64,000 bases of DNA from an uncultured Solobacterium sp. GTDB taxonomy: Bacteria; Bacillota_I; Bacilli_A; Erysipelotrichales; Erysipelotrichaceae. The stretch covers positions 1-64,000 of the forward strand of contig CAJOLG010000001.1 of the NCBI GenBank assembly GCA_905235315.1, read 5' to 3'. Both the position numbers and the translations under genes were made by a program. Positions 43,470 to 50,524 of this stretch are shown piece by piece (the stretch's first letter is position 1; each line of letters begins with the position of its first letter). Below the pieces are notes generated by a model that worked only from the letters and a program-made list of their open reading frames with translations, did no database searches and was not told the DNA's origin.

Positions 43470-43498
43470 ATTATATTGAGTTGATTTCATCAATTCAA
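43470..43498 (-). promoter_or_regulatory. Promoter of the branched-chain amino-acid transporter operon
   Basis: Minus strand: -35 TTGAAT (43493-43498), 17-bp spacer, -10 TATAAT (43470-43475). It lies 45 nt upstream of the ATG. Confidence 0.85.
43476..43498. promoter_or_regulatory. Inverted repeat in the liv promoter, putative operator
   Basis: Half-sites TTGAATTGAT and ATCAACTCAA (minus strand) separated by 3 bp, one mismatch. They span the -35 box and spacer exactly, as expected for a repressor site. The regulator is unknown; it does not look like a CodY box. Confidence 0.6.
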
Positions 43499-43630
43499 CA
43501 CATTTCACCCCGTTTTTTTCATTTTTTGCAGAAAATTTATGAAAATTATTCATTCTTTCTTTTCCGTTTCCCGGTTGAAACTCCGGCCCAAACTCGCTAA
43601 ATTAGACAGGACAGAAAGAAACTTGGAAAT

Positions 43631-44737
43631 ATGGAAAACGAAACGAAATCAATTAATTATTGGAAAGTTCTATCTTTTATTCTTCTGGCCCTGCTGATCG
43701 GTCTCGGCTGTCTCTTTGCGTCATCCGGCGCAGGCGCCGGCAGTGCCCCTTCGGAAAACGCCCCCGTAACAGAAGCTGTTCTCTCCTCCTGGACAAGCGA
43801 TGCGGCATCCCGGCAGGCCCTTGCGGACTACATCAACGCAATCACCGATGAAACCGGCCCGGATTTCATTCCGGCGGAAGACCGGATTGCCGTATTTGAT
43901 CTTGACGGTACGCTCTTCTGCGAAACCGACCCGGTATATTTTGACTACCAGCTTCTCCGGTACCGGGTAACCGAAGATCCGACGTATATCGATAAGGCCA
44001 GCGACTTCGAAAAGGAAGTTGCGCAGAAGATTCAGGTCATGATCGATACCGGCGAAAGCGCTTCGGGGCTGGAAGTCGATCACGGCAAAGCGGTCGCTTC
44101 CGCATTTGCGGGAATGACCATCCGTGAATTCAACGACTATGTTCAGGCATTCAAATCACAGCCGGCTCCGGGCTATGAAGGCATGACCCGCGGGGAAGCG
44201 TTCTATCAGCCGATGCTTGAGGTAATTGACTACCTGACGGGAAATGACTTCAAGGTTTATATCGTAAGCGGCACGGACCGCCTGATCGTCCGGGGCATCT
44301 GTGACGGCAGCCTGGATATTCCCAACTCCCAGATCATCGGCTCGGATGAGACCATCGTCGCAAAGAATCAGGAAGGTGCGGACGGCCTGGATTATCTGTA
44401 TTCCAATACGGATGATCTCGTGCTCGGCGGGGATTTCATCATCAAGAATCTGAAAATGAACAAAGTCAGCGTGATCATGCAGGAAATCGGGCAGCAGCCC
44501 GTGCTCTCCTTCGGAAACAGCAGCGGAGATTCCAGCATGGCAGAATTTGTCACTCTGAATAACCCCTATAAGAGCCTTGCATTCATGCTGTGCTGTGATG
44601 ATGAAGTGCGGGAAAACGGAAACAAGCAGAAAGCGCAGAAAATGTATGATACCTGCGCCGAAAATAACTGGATTCCGATTTCCATGGAAAAGGACTGGAC
44701 AACCATTTATAAAGACGGGGTAACCCGCAGACAATAA
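43631..44737 (+). CDS. Membrane-anchored or secreted HAD-family phosphatase
   Basis: A 368-residue HAD hydrolase. An N-terminal hydrophobic helix (about 13-32, LSFILLALLIGLGCLF) should export or anchor it; the Cys lacks a standard lipobox. The catalytic motif I is AVFDLDGTLFCETD (about 86-99, nucleophile Asp89), motif II lies in YIVSGTDRL (about 213-221), and GNSSGDSSM (about 297-305) supplies the acidic residues of motif IV. It resembles phosphoserine-phosphatase-like subfamily I enzymes. Extracellular phosphate scavenging is a reasonable inference. Confidence 0.82.
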   Translation: MENETKSINYWKVLSFILLALLIGLGCLFASSGAGAGSAPSENAPVTEAVLSSWTSDAASRQALADYINAITDETGPDFIPAEDRIAVFDLDGTLFCETDPVYFDYQLLRYRVTEDPTYIDKASDFEKEVAQKIQVMIDTGESASGLEVDHGKAVASAFAGMTIREFNDYVQAFKSQPAPGYEGMTRGEAFYQPMLEVIDYLTGNDFKVYIVSGTDRLIVRGICDGSLDIPNSQIIGSDETIVAKNQEGADGLDYLYSNTDDLVLGGDFIIKNLKMNKVSVIMQEIGQQPVLSFGNSSGDSSMAEFVTLNNPYKSLAFMLCCDDEVRENGNKQKAQKMYDTCAENNWIPISMEKDWTTIYKDGVTRRQ

Positions 44738-44747
44738 GGATCACGTA

Positions 44748-44776
44748 CGCAGCCGCAGCCCGCGGCTGCGTTTTTA
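44748..44776 (+). terminator. Terminator of the HAD phosphatase gene
   Basis: Strong GC-rich stem CGCAGCCGC / GCGGCTGCG followed by TTTTT. Confidence 0.9.
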
Positions 44777-44839
44777 TGTTTCGACGCAAAAGAAAACGAA
44801 GCCTCCGCTCCGCTTCCCGCAAATGCCTCTCCGTTTGGA

Positions 44840-45001
44840 TCAGGCTTCTTTCTTTTTTCCGTAAAACCGCCAGATGAGAACAGCCGCAACAGCCACGACC
44901 GCAAGAATCAGAATCGGTGTGATTCCGCTCCCGGTGCGCTCCGCAACCGGCTCCGCGGGGATATCCGCCAGAATCCGGCCTAATGTGACAACAGTGTCCA
45001 T
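44840..45001 (-). CDS. Small single-helix membrane protein, 53 residues
   Basis: Visible features: a short N-terminus, one strong transmembrane segment (about residues 29-45, PILILAVVAVAAVLIW) and a basic end (GKKKEA). GGGAGG lies 7 nt before the ATG at 45001. The gene overlaps the preceding membrane-protein gene by 22 nt, so it is the last gene of a four-gene run. No family recognised; it may be a small subunit or regulator of its membrane neighbours. Confidence 0.55.
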   Translation of the reverse strand: MDTVVTLGRILADIPAEPVAERTGSGITPILILAVVAVAAVLIWRFYGKKKEA

Positions 45002-45330
45002 ACCACGCCTCCCGTTATACTTACAAGATTCATTATAAACGACATGCAGTACGGATGCGATACCTTCAGCCCGAACTGATAAATCCATCCTTCCGCCAGG
45101 ATCACCAGCGGCTCCAGTACGGCATAGATGGCAATCCGCATCCATTCCCTTCCGGCCAGGACATAGACCCCGCCGGCCAGCAGATGCAGAAGCGGATTGG
45201 TCAGCACATTGACCAGCACCACCAGCAGAAGCTCTTTCTTCCCGCGCAGCCCCAGCAGGAACCCGGTCAGAACTTCCAGAAGAACGGTCGCCCCAAGCGG
45301 CACCAGAAACGAAAGATCAGCGTTCATCAT
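44980..45330 (-). CDS. Small multi-pass membrane protein, unknown function
   Basis: A 116-residue protein almost entirely hydrophobic, with four predicted helices (about 5-22, 27-42, 49-70 and 93-113) and a central LVNVLTNPLLHLLAGG stretch. The start is one of two adjacent ATG codons inside the end of the transporter gene (overlap 14 nt), with only a weak GCGGGAA upstream. Not assigned to a family by eye. It is likely co-translated with its neighbours. Confidence 0.6.
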   Translation of the reverse strand: MMNADLSFLVPLGATVLLEVLTGFLLGLRGKKELLLVVLVNVLTNPLLHLLAGGVYVLAGREWMRIAIYAVLEPLVILAEGWIYQFGLKVSHPYCMSFIMNLVSITGGVVWTLLSH

Positions 45331-46357
45331 TTCCCGCCGCATAATACAGCAGCCCGGCAGAGAGAAGACTGCCGGCTGTTCCGATATACGGAATTTCCAG
45401 GCCGCCGGCATAGATCATCACAAAGCCGAGGTAGAGCGCAAACGTCAGAAGGCCGAATGCCAGACCGGGCATCCCGGGCATGCGGCGTGACAGTATGTAA
45501 AGCGTCAGAGGCATGGTCATATTGAACAGAAACAGGGCAGCGCATCCGGCGGCCGGAATCTCTTTGAATCCATAACACACCGCTGCCGCAAGCAGTGAAA
45601 TCACTGCGGTTTTCCGGATTCCGCACGCAGCAGCGAGAAACCCGCCGGCGCTTTTCCCTGCGGCCAGAAGCAGCACTGCGAGAAACGAACGCGCAAATCC
45701 TGTCCGCCAGGAAAACGTCACCGCGGTGCCGACCGCCGAACGGATGATCACGACCGCAAAACAGGCAAGAATAACACCGAGGTCATGCGGTTTTGTAAAG
45801 CAGAGTTCCGGCATGGATGCCGGTTCCCGCTGTTCATTTTTTACCCTGCGGTACAGCAGGCCCCAAAGGCCCGCAAGAATCAGAAGCGATACGCCCAGCA
45901 CAGCTGTCCGGGAAGCTCCGCTGATTTCTCCCCCGAGAAACAGGCCGACCGCTCCGGGAGCGACAAATACTCCGAGCCCGCGGCCGCGCATCTCTGCCCG
46001 GTCGTCTTCCTGGATGGAAAGGACACCGCCCCCGGTGTGAAACAGCGCGTTTCCAACGCCGAGCACCACCGGGTTTGTGACGGTGCCAAGCAGGGTCACA
46101 ATCAGGCCTGCGGTGACGAACCAAACGGCAGGGAGGTCTTTCGCCCGGCCGCCGCTGCCGGTGATCCGGTCCAGCAGGATGCCGAGCGGCAGCTGAACCG
46201 CAAAGGCAAAGAAGCTGTACCCGAGATAGACCTGATACGGATCATAGCGGTACCGGAACGTTCCGAATACCGCATAGGCACAGAGAAAATCGATCATGAA
46301 ATGCATGACCGATACGATGCCGATTCGGATGGTTCCACTGCCGGATTCCATTGTCAT
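45317..46357 (-). CDS. MFS-like transporter
   Basis: A 346-residue membrane protein with about ten to eleven hydrophobic segments and an MFS-type loop (LGILLDRITGSGGRAK near 57-72). It resembles sugar- or fosmidomycin-resistance-type major facilitators, but is shorter than the usual 390-420 residues. Its ATG overlaps the stop of the ACT-domain gene by 4 nt, and its end overlaps the small membrane-protein gene, giving a tightly packed operon. Substrate unknown. Confidence 0.7.
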   Translation of the reverse strand: MTMESGSGTIRIGIVSVMHFMIDFLCAYAVFGTFRYRYDPYQVYLGYSFFAFAVQLPLGILLDRITGSGGRAKDLPAVWFVTAGLIVTLLGTVTNPVVLGVGNALFHTGGGVLSIQEDDRAEMRGRGLGVFVAPGAVGLFLGGEISGASRTAVLGVSLLILAGLWGLLYRRVKNEQREPASMPELCFTKPHDLGVILACFAVVIIRSAVGTAVTFSWRTGFARSFLAVLLLAAGKSAGGFLAAACGIRKTAVISLLAAAVCYGFKEIPAAGCAALFLFNMTMPLTLYILSRRMPGMPGLAFGLLTFALYLGFVMIYAGGLEIPYIGTAGSLLSAGLLYYAAGNDER

Positions 46358-46773
46358 AACGAACGGTTATCGAGCGAAGTATATCCTTTGCCGACCAGGC
46401 ATTCCTGTACTTCCGCGCTTTCCTGCACATGCAGAATCGCGACCGGATTCCTGACGTTGCGGATATAGCATACATAGAGATAATCAATATTTACGAAGCT
46501 GTCTGACACATCCTTCAGCAGCCGGCTCAGACTGCCGACTTCTTCGGAAATGGCAATGCCGAGCACATTGTCGATCTTGCAGAGATATCCTTCCTCTTTC
46601 AGAATCCCATATGCCTTTTCGGGATCCGAACACAGCATCCGGATGATGCCGAATTCCGGGCTGTCATTACTGACGACATTGTAAAAATCCACCCCTGCTT
46701 CCGAGATGTTGCGGATGATTTTGTTCATGGATCCCTTTTTGTTTTCTGCAATTACCGATACCTGTTGTAACAT
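46354..46773 (-). CDS. Tandem ACT-domain protein
   Basis: A 139-residue cytoplasmic protein made of two ACT domains (about 1-70 and 72-139). The first opens with LQQVSVIAENKKGSMNKI, the typical beta-loop-helix of amino-acid-binding ACT units. I chose the ATG at 46773 since AAAGGGGG lies 8 nt upstream; the frame starts 8 codons earlier. It overlaps the transporter gene by 4 nt. Sensing an amino acid and regulating the neighbouring transporter is an inference. Confidence 0.82.
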   Translation of the reverse strand: MLQQVSVIAENKKGSMNKIIRNISEAGVDFYNVVSNDSPEFGIIRMLCSDPEKAYGILKEEGYLCKIDNVLGIAISEEVGSLSRLLKDVSDSFVNIDYLYVCYIRNVRNPVAILHVQESAEVQECLVGKGYTSLDNRSL

Positions 46774-46817
46774 TCCGATTCTTCCCCCTTTATTCATCTG
46801 ATCCGAACGGATCTTCG

Positions 46818-47264
46818 TTATGCGCCGCGTCCGGAAAGAACATCCGCAAGCTGCTCTGCCGCTTCGGGATCTGTGCCGTGCCGGTTTACCCCAAGCAGCA
46901 CCCCATCCCGGAACGGAACCCCGCAGCTGCCGTCTTCCCGCTGCTGAAGCACGCCCGCTTCCAGAAGCAACGAAGAGCTTTCTTCCGGATAAGCAAACAC
47001 ATCCGCGGCCGAAGATGGATCCGTCAGCACCGTATCACAGACGGTATCCAGGGATTCCGCCATCACAATGATCCGGTACTCCGTCTCCGTATTCTCTGCA
47101 CAGAATACCGCCGCCCGTTCTTCAAATCCTGCAGTATCATCCGGTTCGCACCAGACGAGCAGTTCGACGGGAGCGGATTCCTCCGGGTCTGCGGCAGGCG
47201 CTTCCGGTTTCCCGCAGGCCGCCAGTAAAACCGCTGTCATAAGAATACACAATGGTTGTTTCAT
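46818..47264 (-). CDS. Short substrate-binding-protein-like lipoprotein (148 residues)
   Basis: The signal peptide has lipobox LLAAC. The mature part VELLVWCEPDDTAGFEERAA resembles the start of family 1 extracellular sugar-binding proteins. ADVFAYPEESSSLLLEAGVL and a final segment PEAAEQLADVL resemble other parts of that fold, but the usual length is over 400 residues, so most of both lobes is missing. The frame is intact with no visible frameshift. The second ATG (47264) lies 9 nt after a TAGAAT box; no Shine-Dalgarno. It may be a deletion remnant or a minimal domain. Confidence 0.6.
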   Translation of the reverse strand: MKQPLCILMTAVLLAACGKPEAPAADPEESAPVELLVWCEPDDTAGFEERAAVFCAENTETEYRIIVMAESLDTVCDTVLTDPSSAADVFAYPEESSSLLLEAGVLQQREDGSCGVPFRDGVLLGVNRHGTDPEAAEQLADVLSGRGA

Positions 47265-47344
47265 AACCATTCTATTCTAGACGATTTGCCGCTTTATGCG
47301 CGACAAAACACGTTCCCGGGCAGAAGAATTGCCCTTTGAAGCCG

Positions 47345-47390
47345 GAAAAAAGGCATCTGCCCGTTCGAAAACGAAACGGCGGATGCCTGT
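47345..47390 (-). terminator. Terminator of feoB
   Basis: Minus strand: long stem AGGCATCCGCCGTT / AACGGGCAGATGCCT with mismatches, then TTTTTT. Confidence 0.85.
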
Positions 47391-47427
47391 ATAACCCGGT
47401 TCGACAAGACCGGGATCCACTCGCTGA

Positions 47428-49776
47428 TCAAAGCCCGGCTGCCGCACCGATCACATGCATCAGAAACGCCGCGATCCAGGCAATCCCGCACTGGAAGAGC
47501 ATTACGCCGGCTGCCCACCTGCCGCCGAGTTCACGCCGGATCGAGGCAATTGCGGCCACGCACGGGGTATACAGAAGACTGAACACGAGCAGGCATGCGG
47601 CACTGAGGGAAGTCAGCGCAGCGGTAACCCCGCCTTCCGTTTCGAACAGGACCTTCATTACGGATACCACGCTCTCCTTTGCCATAAAACCGGACACAAG
47701 CGAGGTAACGATCCGCCAGTCGCCCAGCCCGATCGGCCGGAACAGCGGCACAAGCAGCCCGGAAAAAACCGCCAGAATACTTGTGCTGGAATCACTCACG
47801 AGATGCAGATGAAGATCAAAGCTCTTGAGGAACCAGACCACGATCGTCGCAATGAGAATCACGGAGAAGGCGCGCTGCAGGAAGTCTTTTGCCTTTTCCC
47901 ACATAAGCAGAATGACATTGCGCGGGCTCGGCATCCGGTAATTCGGAAGTTCCATGACAAACGGAACTGCCTCACCGCGGAAGATCGTTTTCTTGAACAG
48001 GAACGCCGTCAGCACCCCGAACAGAATGCCGAGGAGATACAGTGCGGTCATAATCAGACCGCCGTGCTTCGGAAAGAAGGCATCCACAAAAAACGCGTAG
48101 ATGGGAAGCTTTGCGGTACAGCTCATAAACGGTGTCAGTAAAATCGTCATTTTCCGGTCCCGTTCGCTGGGCAGGGTCCGGGTAGACATGACTGCCGGAA
48201 CCGTGCATCCAAATCCAATCAGCAACGGTACGATACTTCGGCCGGAAAGTCCGATCCGCCGGAGCAGCTTATCCATGACAAACGCAACCCTTGCAATATA
48301 TCCGCTGTCTTCCAGCAGCGACAGGAAGAAGAACATCACAACGATAATCGGAAGAAAACTGAGTACACTTCCGACCCCTTCAAAGATGCCGTCGATCACA
48401 AGACTGCGCAGCACTTCATTGACGCCGCCCGCAATCATCAGCTCTTCCGTCAGTTCCGCAAGGGAGCCGATCAGACCCTCCAGCAGATCCTGAAGACAGG
48501 CGCCGATGACATTGAAGGTCAGGAAAAAGACGCTGCCCATGATGGCAATAAACACCGGAATCGCAGTGTACTTTCCGGTCAGAACCGCGTCAATCCTCCG
48601 GCTGCGCGCATGTTCTGCGCTTTCCTTCGGCCGGATCACGCACGCATCACATACCTTGTGAATAAACGCAAAACGCATATCCGCAATCGCAGCACTGCGG
48701 TCCAGCCCGCGCTCTGTTTCCATCTGCAGCACGATATGCTCGACCATCTCGATCTCATTCTGATCCAGTGCCAGCCGGTCACGGATCCGCTCGTCTCCTT
48801 CAATCAGCTTGTCTGCCGCAAACCGTACCGGCAGATCTGCCCTTGCGGCATGGTCTTCGATCAGATGGATGACCGCATGGAGACAGCGGTGCACAGCACC
48901 TCCGTGATCATTCTTGTCGCAGAAGTCCTGATGAAGCGGTCTTTCCTGATACCATGCGACATGAACCGCATGGCGGACCAGTTCATCCACCCCCTCATTT
49001 TTTGCGGCGGAGATCGGAATCACCGGAACTCCCAGCATCGCTTCCATCGCGTTGATATCAACCGAACCGCCGTTGGCATTGATCTCATCCATCATGTTCA
49101 GCGCAACTACCATCGGAACATTCATCTCCAGCAGCTGCATCGTCAGATAGAGATTTCGCTCAATATTGGTCGTATCAACGATATTGATAATGCCGTTGGG
49201 CTTTTCGTTCAGCACAAAATCACGGGAAACCAGTTCCTCGCTGGAGTACGGCGACATGGAATAAATTCCCGGAAGATCGGTAATCCGGGTGTTCGGATAT
49301 CCGCGGATCACACCGTCCTTGCGGTCGACCGTGACGCCCGGAAAATTACCGACATGCTGGGAGGAACCGGTAAGCTGGTTGAACAGTGTGGTTTTTCCGC
49401 TGTTCTGATTTCCGACCAGCGCAAATGTAATCGTGCTTCCCTCCGGCAGGGGGTTCTCGGTTTCCTTGACATGATATTTGCCCGCTTCCCCAAGGCCGGG
49501 ATGTTCCGACTTATGGCGGGCCGGTTTGGCGGAAGCCGCGGTTTCGGATACGGGAACCGGTTCGATCCGAATCTTTTCCGCATCCGCAAGCCGCAGGGTC
49601 AGTTCATATCCATGCAGCTGCAGCTCCATCGGATCGCCGAGCGGCGCATATTTGATCACCGTTACTTCTTCCCCGGGAATCATTCCCATATCCAGAAAAT
49701 GCTGGCGGAGCGCTCCTTCTCCACCCACTTCCAGAATCTTCGCATGTTCCCCCGGTTTCAGTTCCCGTAAATTCAT
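47428..49776 (-). CDS. feoB: Ferrous iron transporter, FeoA-FeoB fusion
   Basis: A 782-residue membrane protein importing Fe2+. Residues about 1-75 are a FeoA SH3-like domain (LRELKPGEHAKILEV). A linker precedes the FeoB G domain: GNQNSGKTTLFNQLTG (about 123-138), VGNFPGVTVDRKDG (about 143-156), DLPGIYSMSP and NMMDE. The C-terminal half has the Gate motifs and about eight membrane helices with CTVPAVMSTRTL (about 545). AGAGGAG precedes the ATG at 49776; the longer frame uses a non-ATG start. FeoC is absent. Confidence 0.96.
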   Translation of the reverse strand: MNLRELKPGEHAKILEVGGEGALRQHFLDMGMIPGEEVTVIKYAPLGDPMELQLHGYELTLRLADAEKIRIEPVPVSETAASAKPARHKSEHPGLGEAGKYHVKETENPLPEGSTITFALVGNQNSGKTTLFNQLTGSSQHVGNFPGVTVDRKDGVIRGYPNTRITDLPGIYSMSPYSSEELVSRDFVLNEKPNGIINIVDTTNIERNLYLTMQLLEMNVPMVVALNMMDEINANGGSVDINAMEAMLGVPVIPISAAKNEGVDELVRHAVHVAWYQERPLHQDFCDKNDHGGAVHRCLHAVIHLIEDHAARADLPVRFAADKLIEGDERIRDRLALDQNEIEMVEHIVLQMETERGLDRSAAIADMRFAFIHKVCDACVIRPKESAEHARSRRIDAVLTGKYTAIPVFIAIMGSVFFLTFNVIGACLQDLLEGLIGSLAELTEELMIAGGVNEVLRSLVIDGIFEGVGSVLSFLPIIVVMFFFLSLLEDSGYIARVAFVMDKLLRRIGLSGRSIVPLLIGFGCTVPAVMSTRTLPSERDRKMTILLTPFMSCTAKLPIYAFFVDAFFPKHGGLIMTALYLLGILFGVLTAFLFKKTIFRGEAVPFVMELPNYRMPSPRNVILLMWEKAKDFLQRAFSVILIATIVVWFLKSFDLHLHLVSDSSTSILAVFSGLLVPLFRPIGLGDWRIVTSLVSGFMAKESVVSVMKVLFETEGGVTAALTSLSAACLLVFSLLYTPCVAAIASIRRELGGRWAAGVMLFQCGIAWIAAFLMHVIGAAAGL

Positions 49777-49802
49777 GGCTTCTCCTCTCAACTGCCGAAT
49801 TC

Positions 49803-49808
49803 ATTATA
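49803..49808 (-). promoter_or_regulatory. -10 box of feoB
   Basis: TATAAT on the minus strand, 26 nt before the ATG. AT-rich sequence upstream, including AAAAACTAACTTTT, could hold a metal-regulator site, but no consensus is clear. Confidence 0.5.
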
Positions 49809-49945
49809 ATTTGAAAAGTTAGTTTTTATTGTACATATCAGATATCTTCCTTGTGAAGCCGGGTGTTGCGGTGCACGGGTTCCAAACGTATCGTTTTAGA
49901 TAGATATACAATTACTGTTATATAAACAGGAACAGAAAGGCTGAC

Positions 49946-50461
49946 ATGGAGTATCTTACCCGTTATTCCTCCCCGATCGGGGAACTTACCCTCGTCTCTG
50001 ACGGGCATGCGCTGACCGGTCTCCGGTTTGAATCCGGAGCGCAGGCGTTCCGCCCGCAGACAGAATATGAGGAGAATCCCGGACTTCCGGTATTTGACGC
50101 ATCCGCGCGCTGGCTGGACCGGTATTTCAGCGGGCAGATTCCGGGGGTCACTCCCCCGCTTTCCTTCCCGGACAGCACCCCCTTCCGCAGGCTCATCCAG
50201 GAGCTTCTGCAGGAGATCCCCTATGGCAGCACCGTGTCCTACGGGGAGCTGGCCCAACGCGCTGCGAGGCGCATGGGCACTCCGCGCATGTCTGCCCAGG
50301 CTGTCGGAAGTGCCTGTGCCCGGAATCCGATTCCGATCTTCGTTCCCTGTCACCGCGTCATCGGGGCAGACGGTTCTCTGACCGGATACGCCGGCGGTCT
50401 GGCGAAGAAACAGTTTCTTCTCGAGCTGGAATCCCGCGCTGCAGTTTCTTTGCACGAATGA
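49946..50461 (+). CDS. ogt: Methylated-DNA-protein-cysteine methyltransferase
   Basis: A 171-residue suicide DNA-repair protein that takes alkyl groups from O6-alkylguanine. The active site IFVPCHRVIGADGSLTGYAGG (Cys near 138) is exact, and the DNA-binding helix contains PYGSTVSYGELA. An N-terminal ribonuclease-like domain is present but no AraC/Ada domain, so Ogt rather than Ada. GAAAGG precedes the ATG. Confidence 0.95.
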   Translation: MEYLTRYSSPIGELTLVSDGHALTGLRFESGAQAFRPQTEYEENPGLPVFDASARWLDRYFSGQIPGVTPPLSFPDSTPFRRLIQELLQEIPYGSTVSYGELAQRAARRMGTPRMSAQAVGSACARNPIPIFVPCHRVIGADGSLTGYAGGLAKKQFLLELESRAAVSLHE

Positions 50462-50508
50462 AAAACGGGCAGGCATTCCCGGCCGGGGATGCTTACCCGT
50501 TTGTTTTA
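50461..50508. terminator. Bidirectional terminator between ogt and the ManA-ROK gene
   Basis: Arms AAAAACGGGCAGGCATTCCC and GGGGATGCTTACCCGTTTG (bulged) with TTTTAT. Confidence 0.8.
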
Positions 50509-50524
50509 TATTGTTCTTTTTGGT

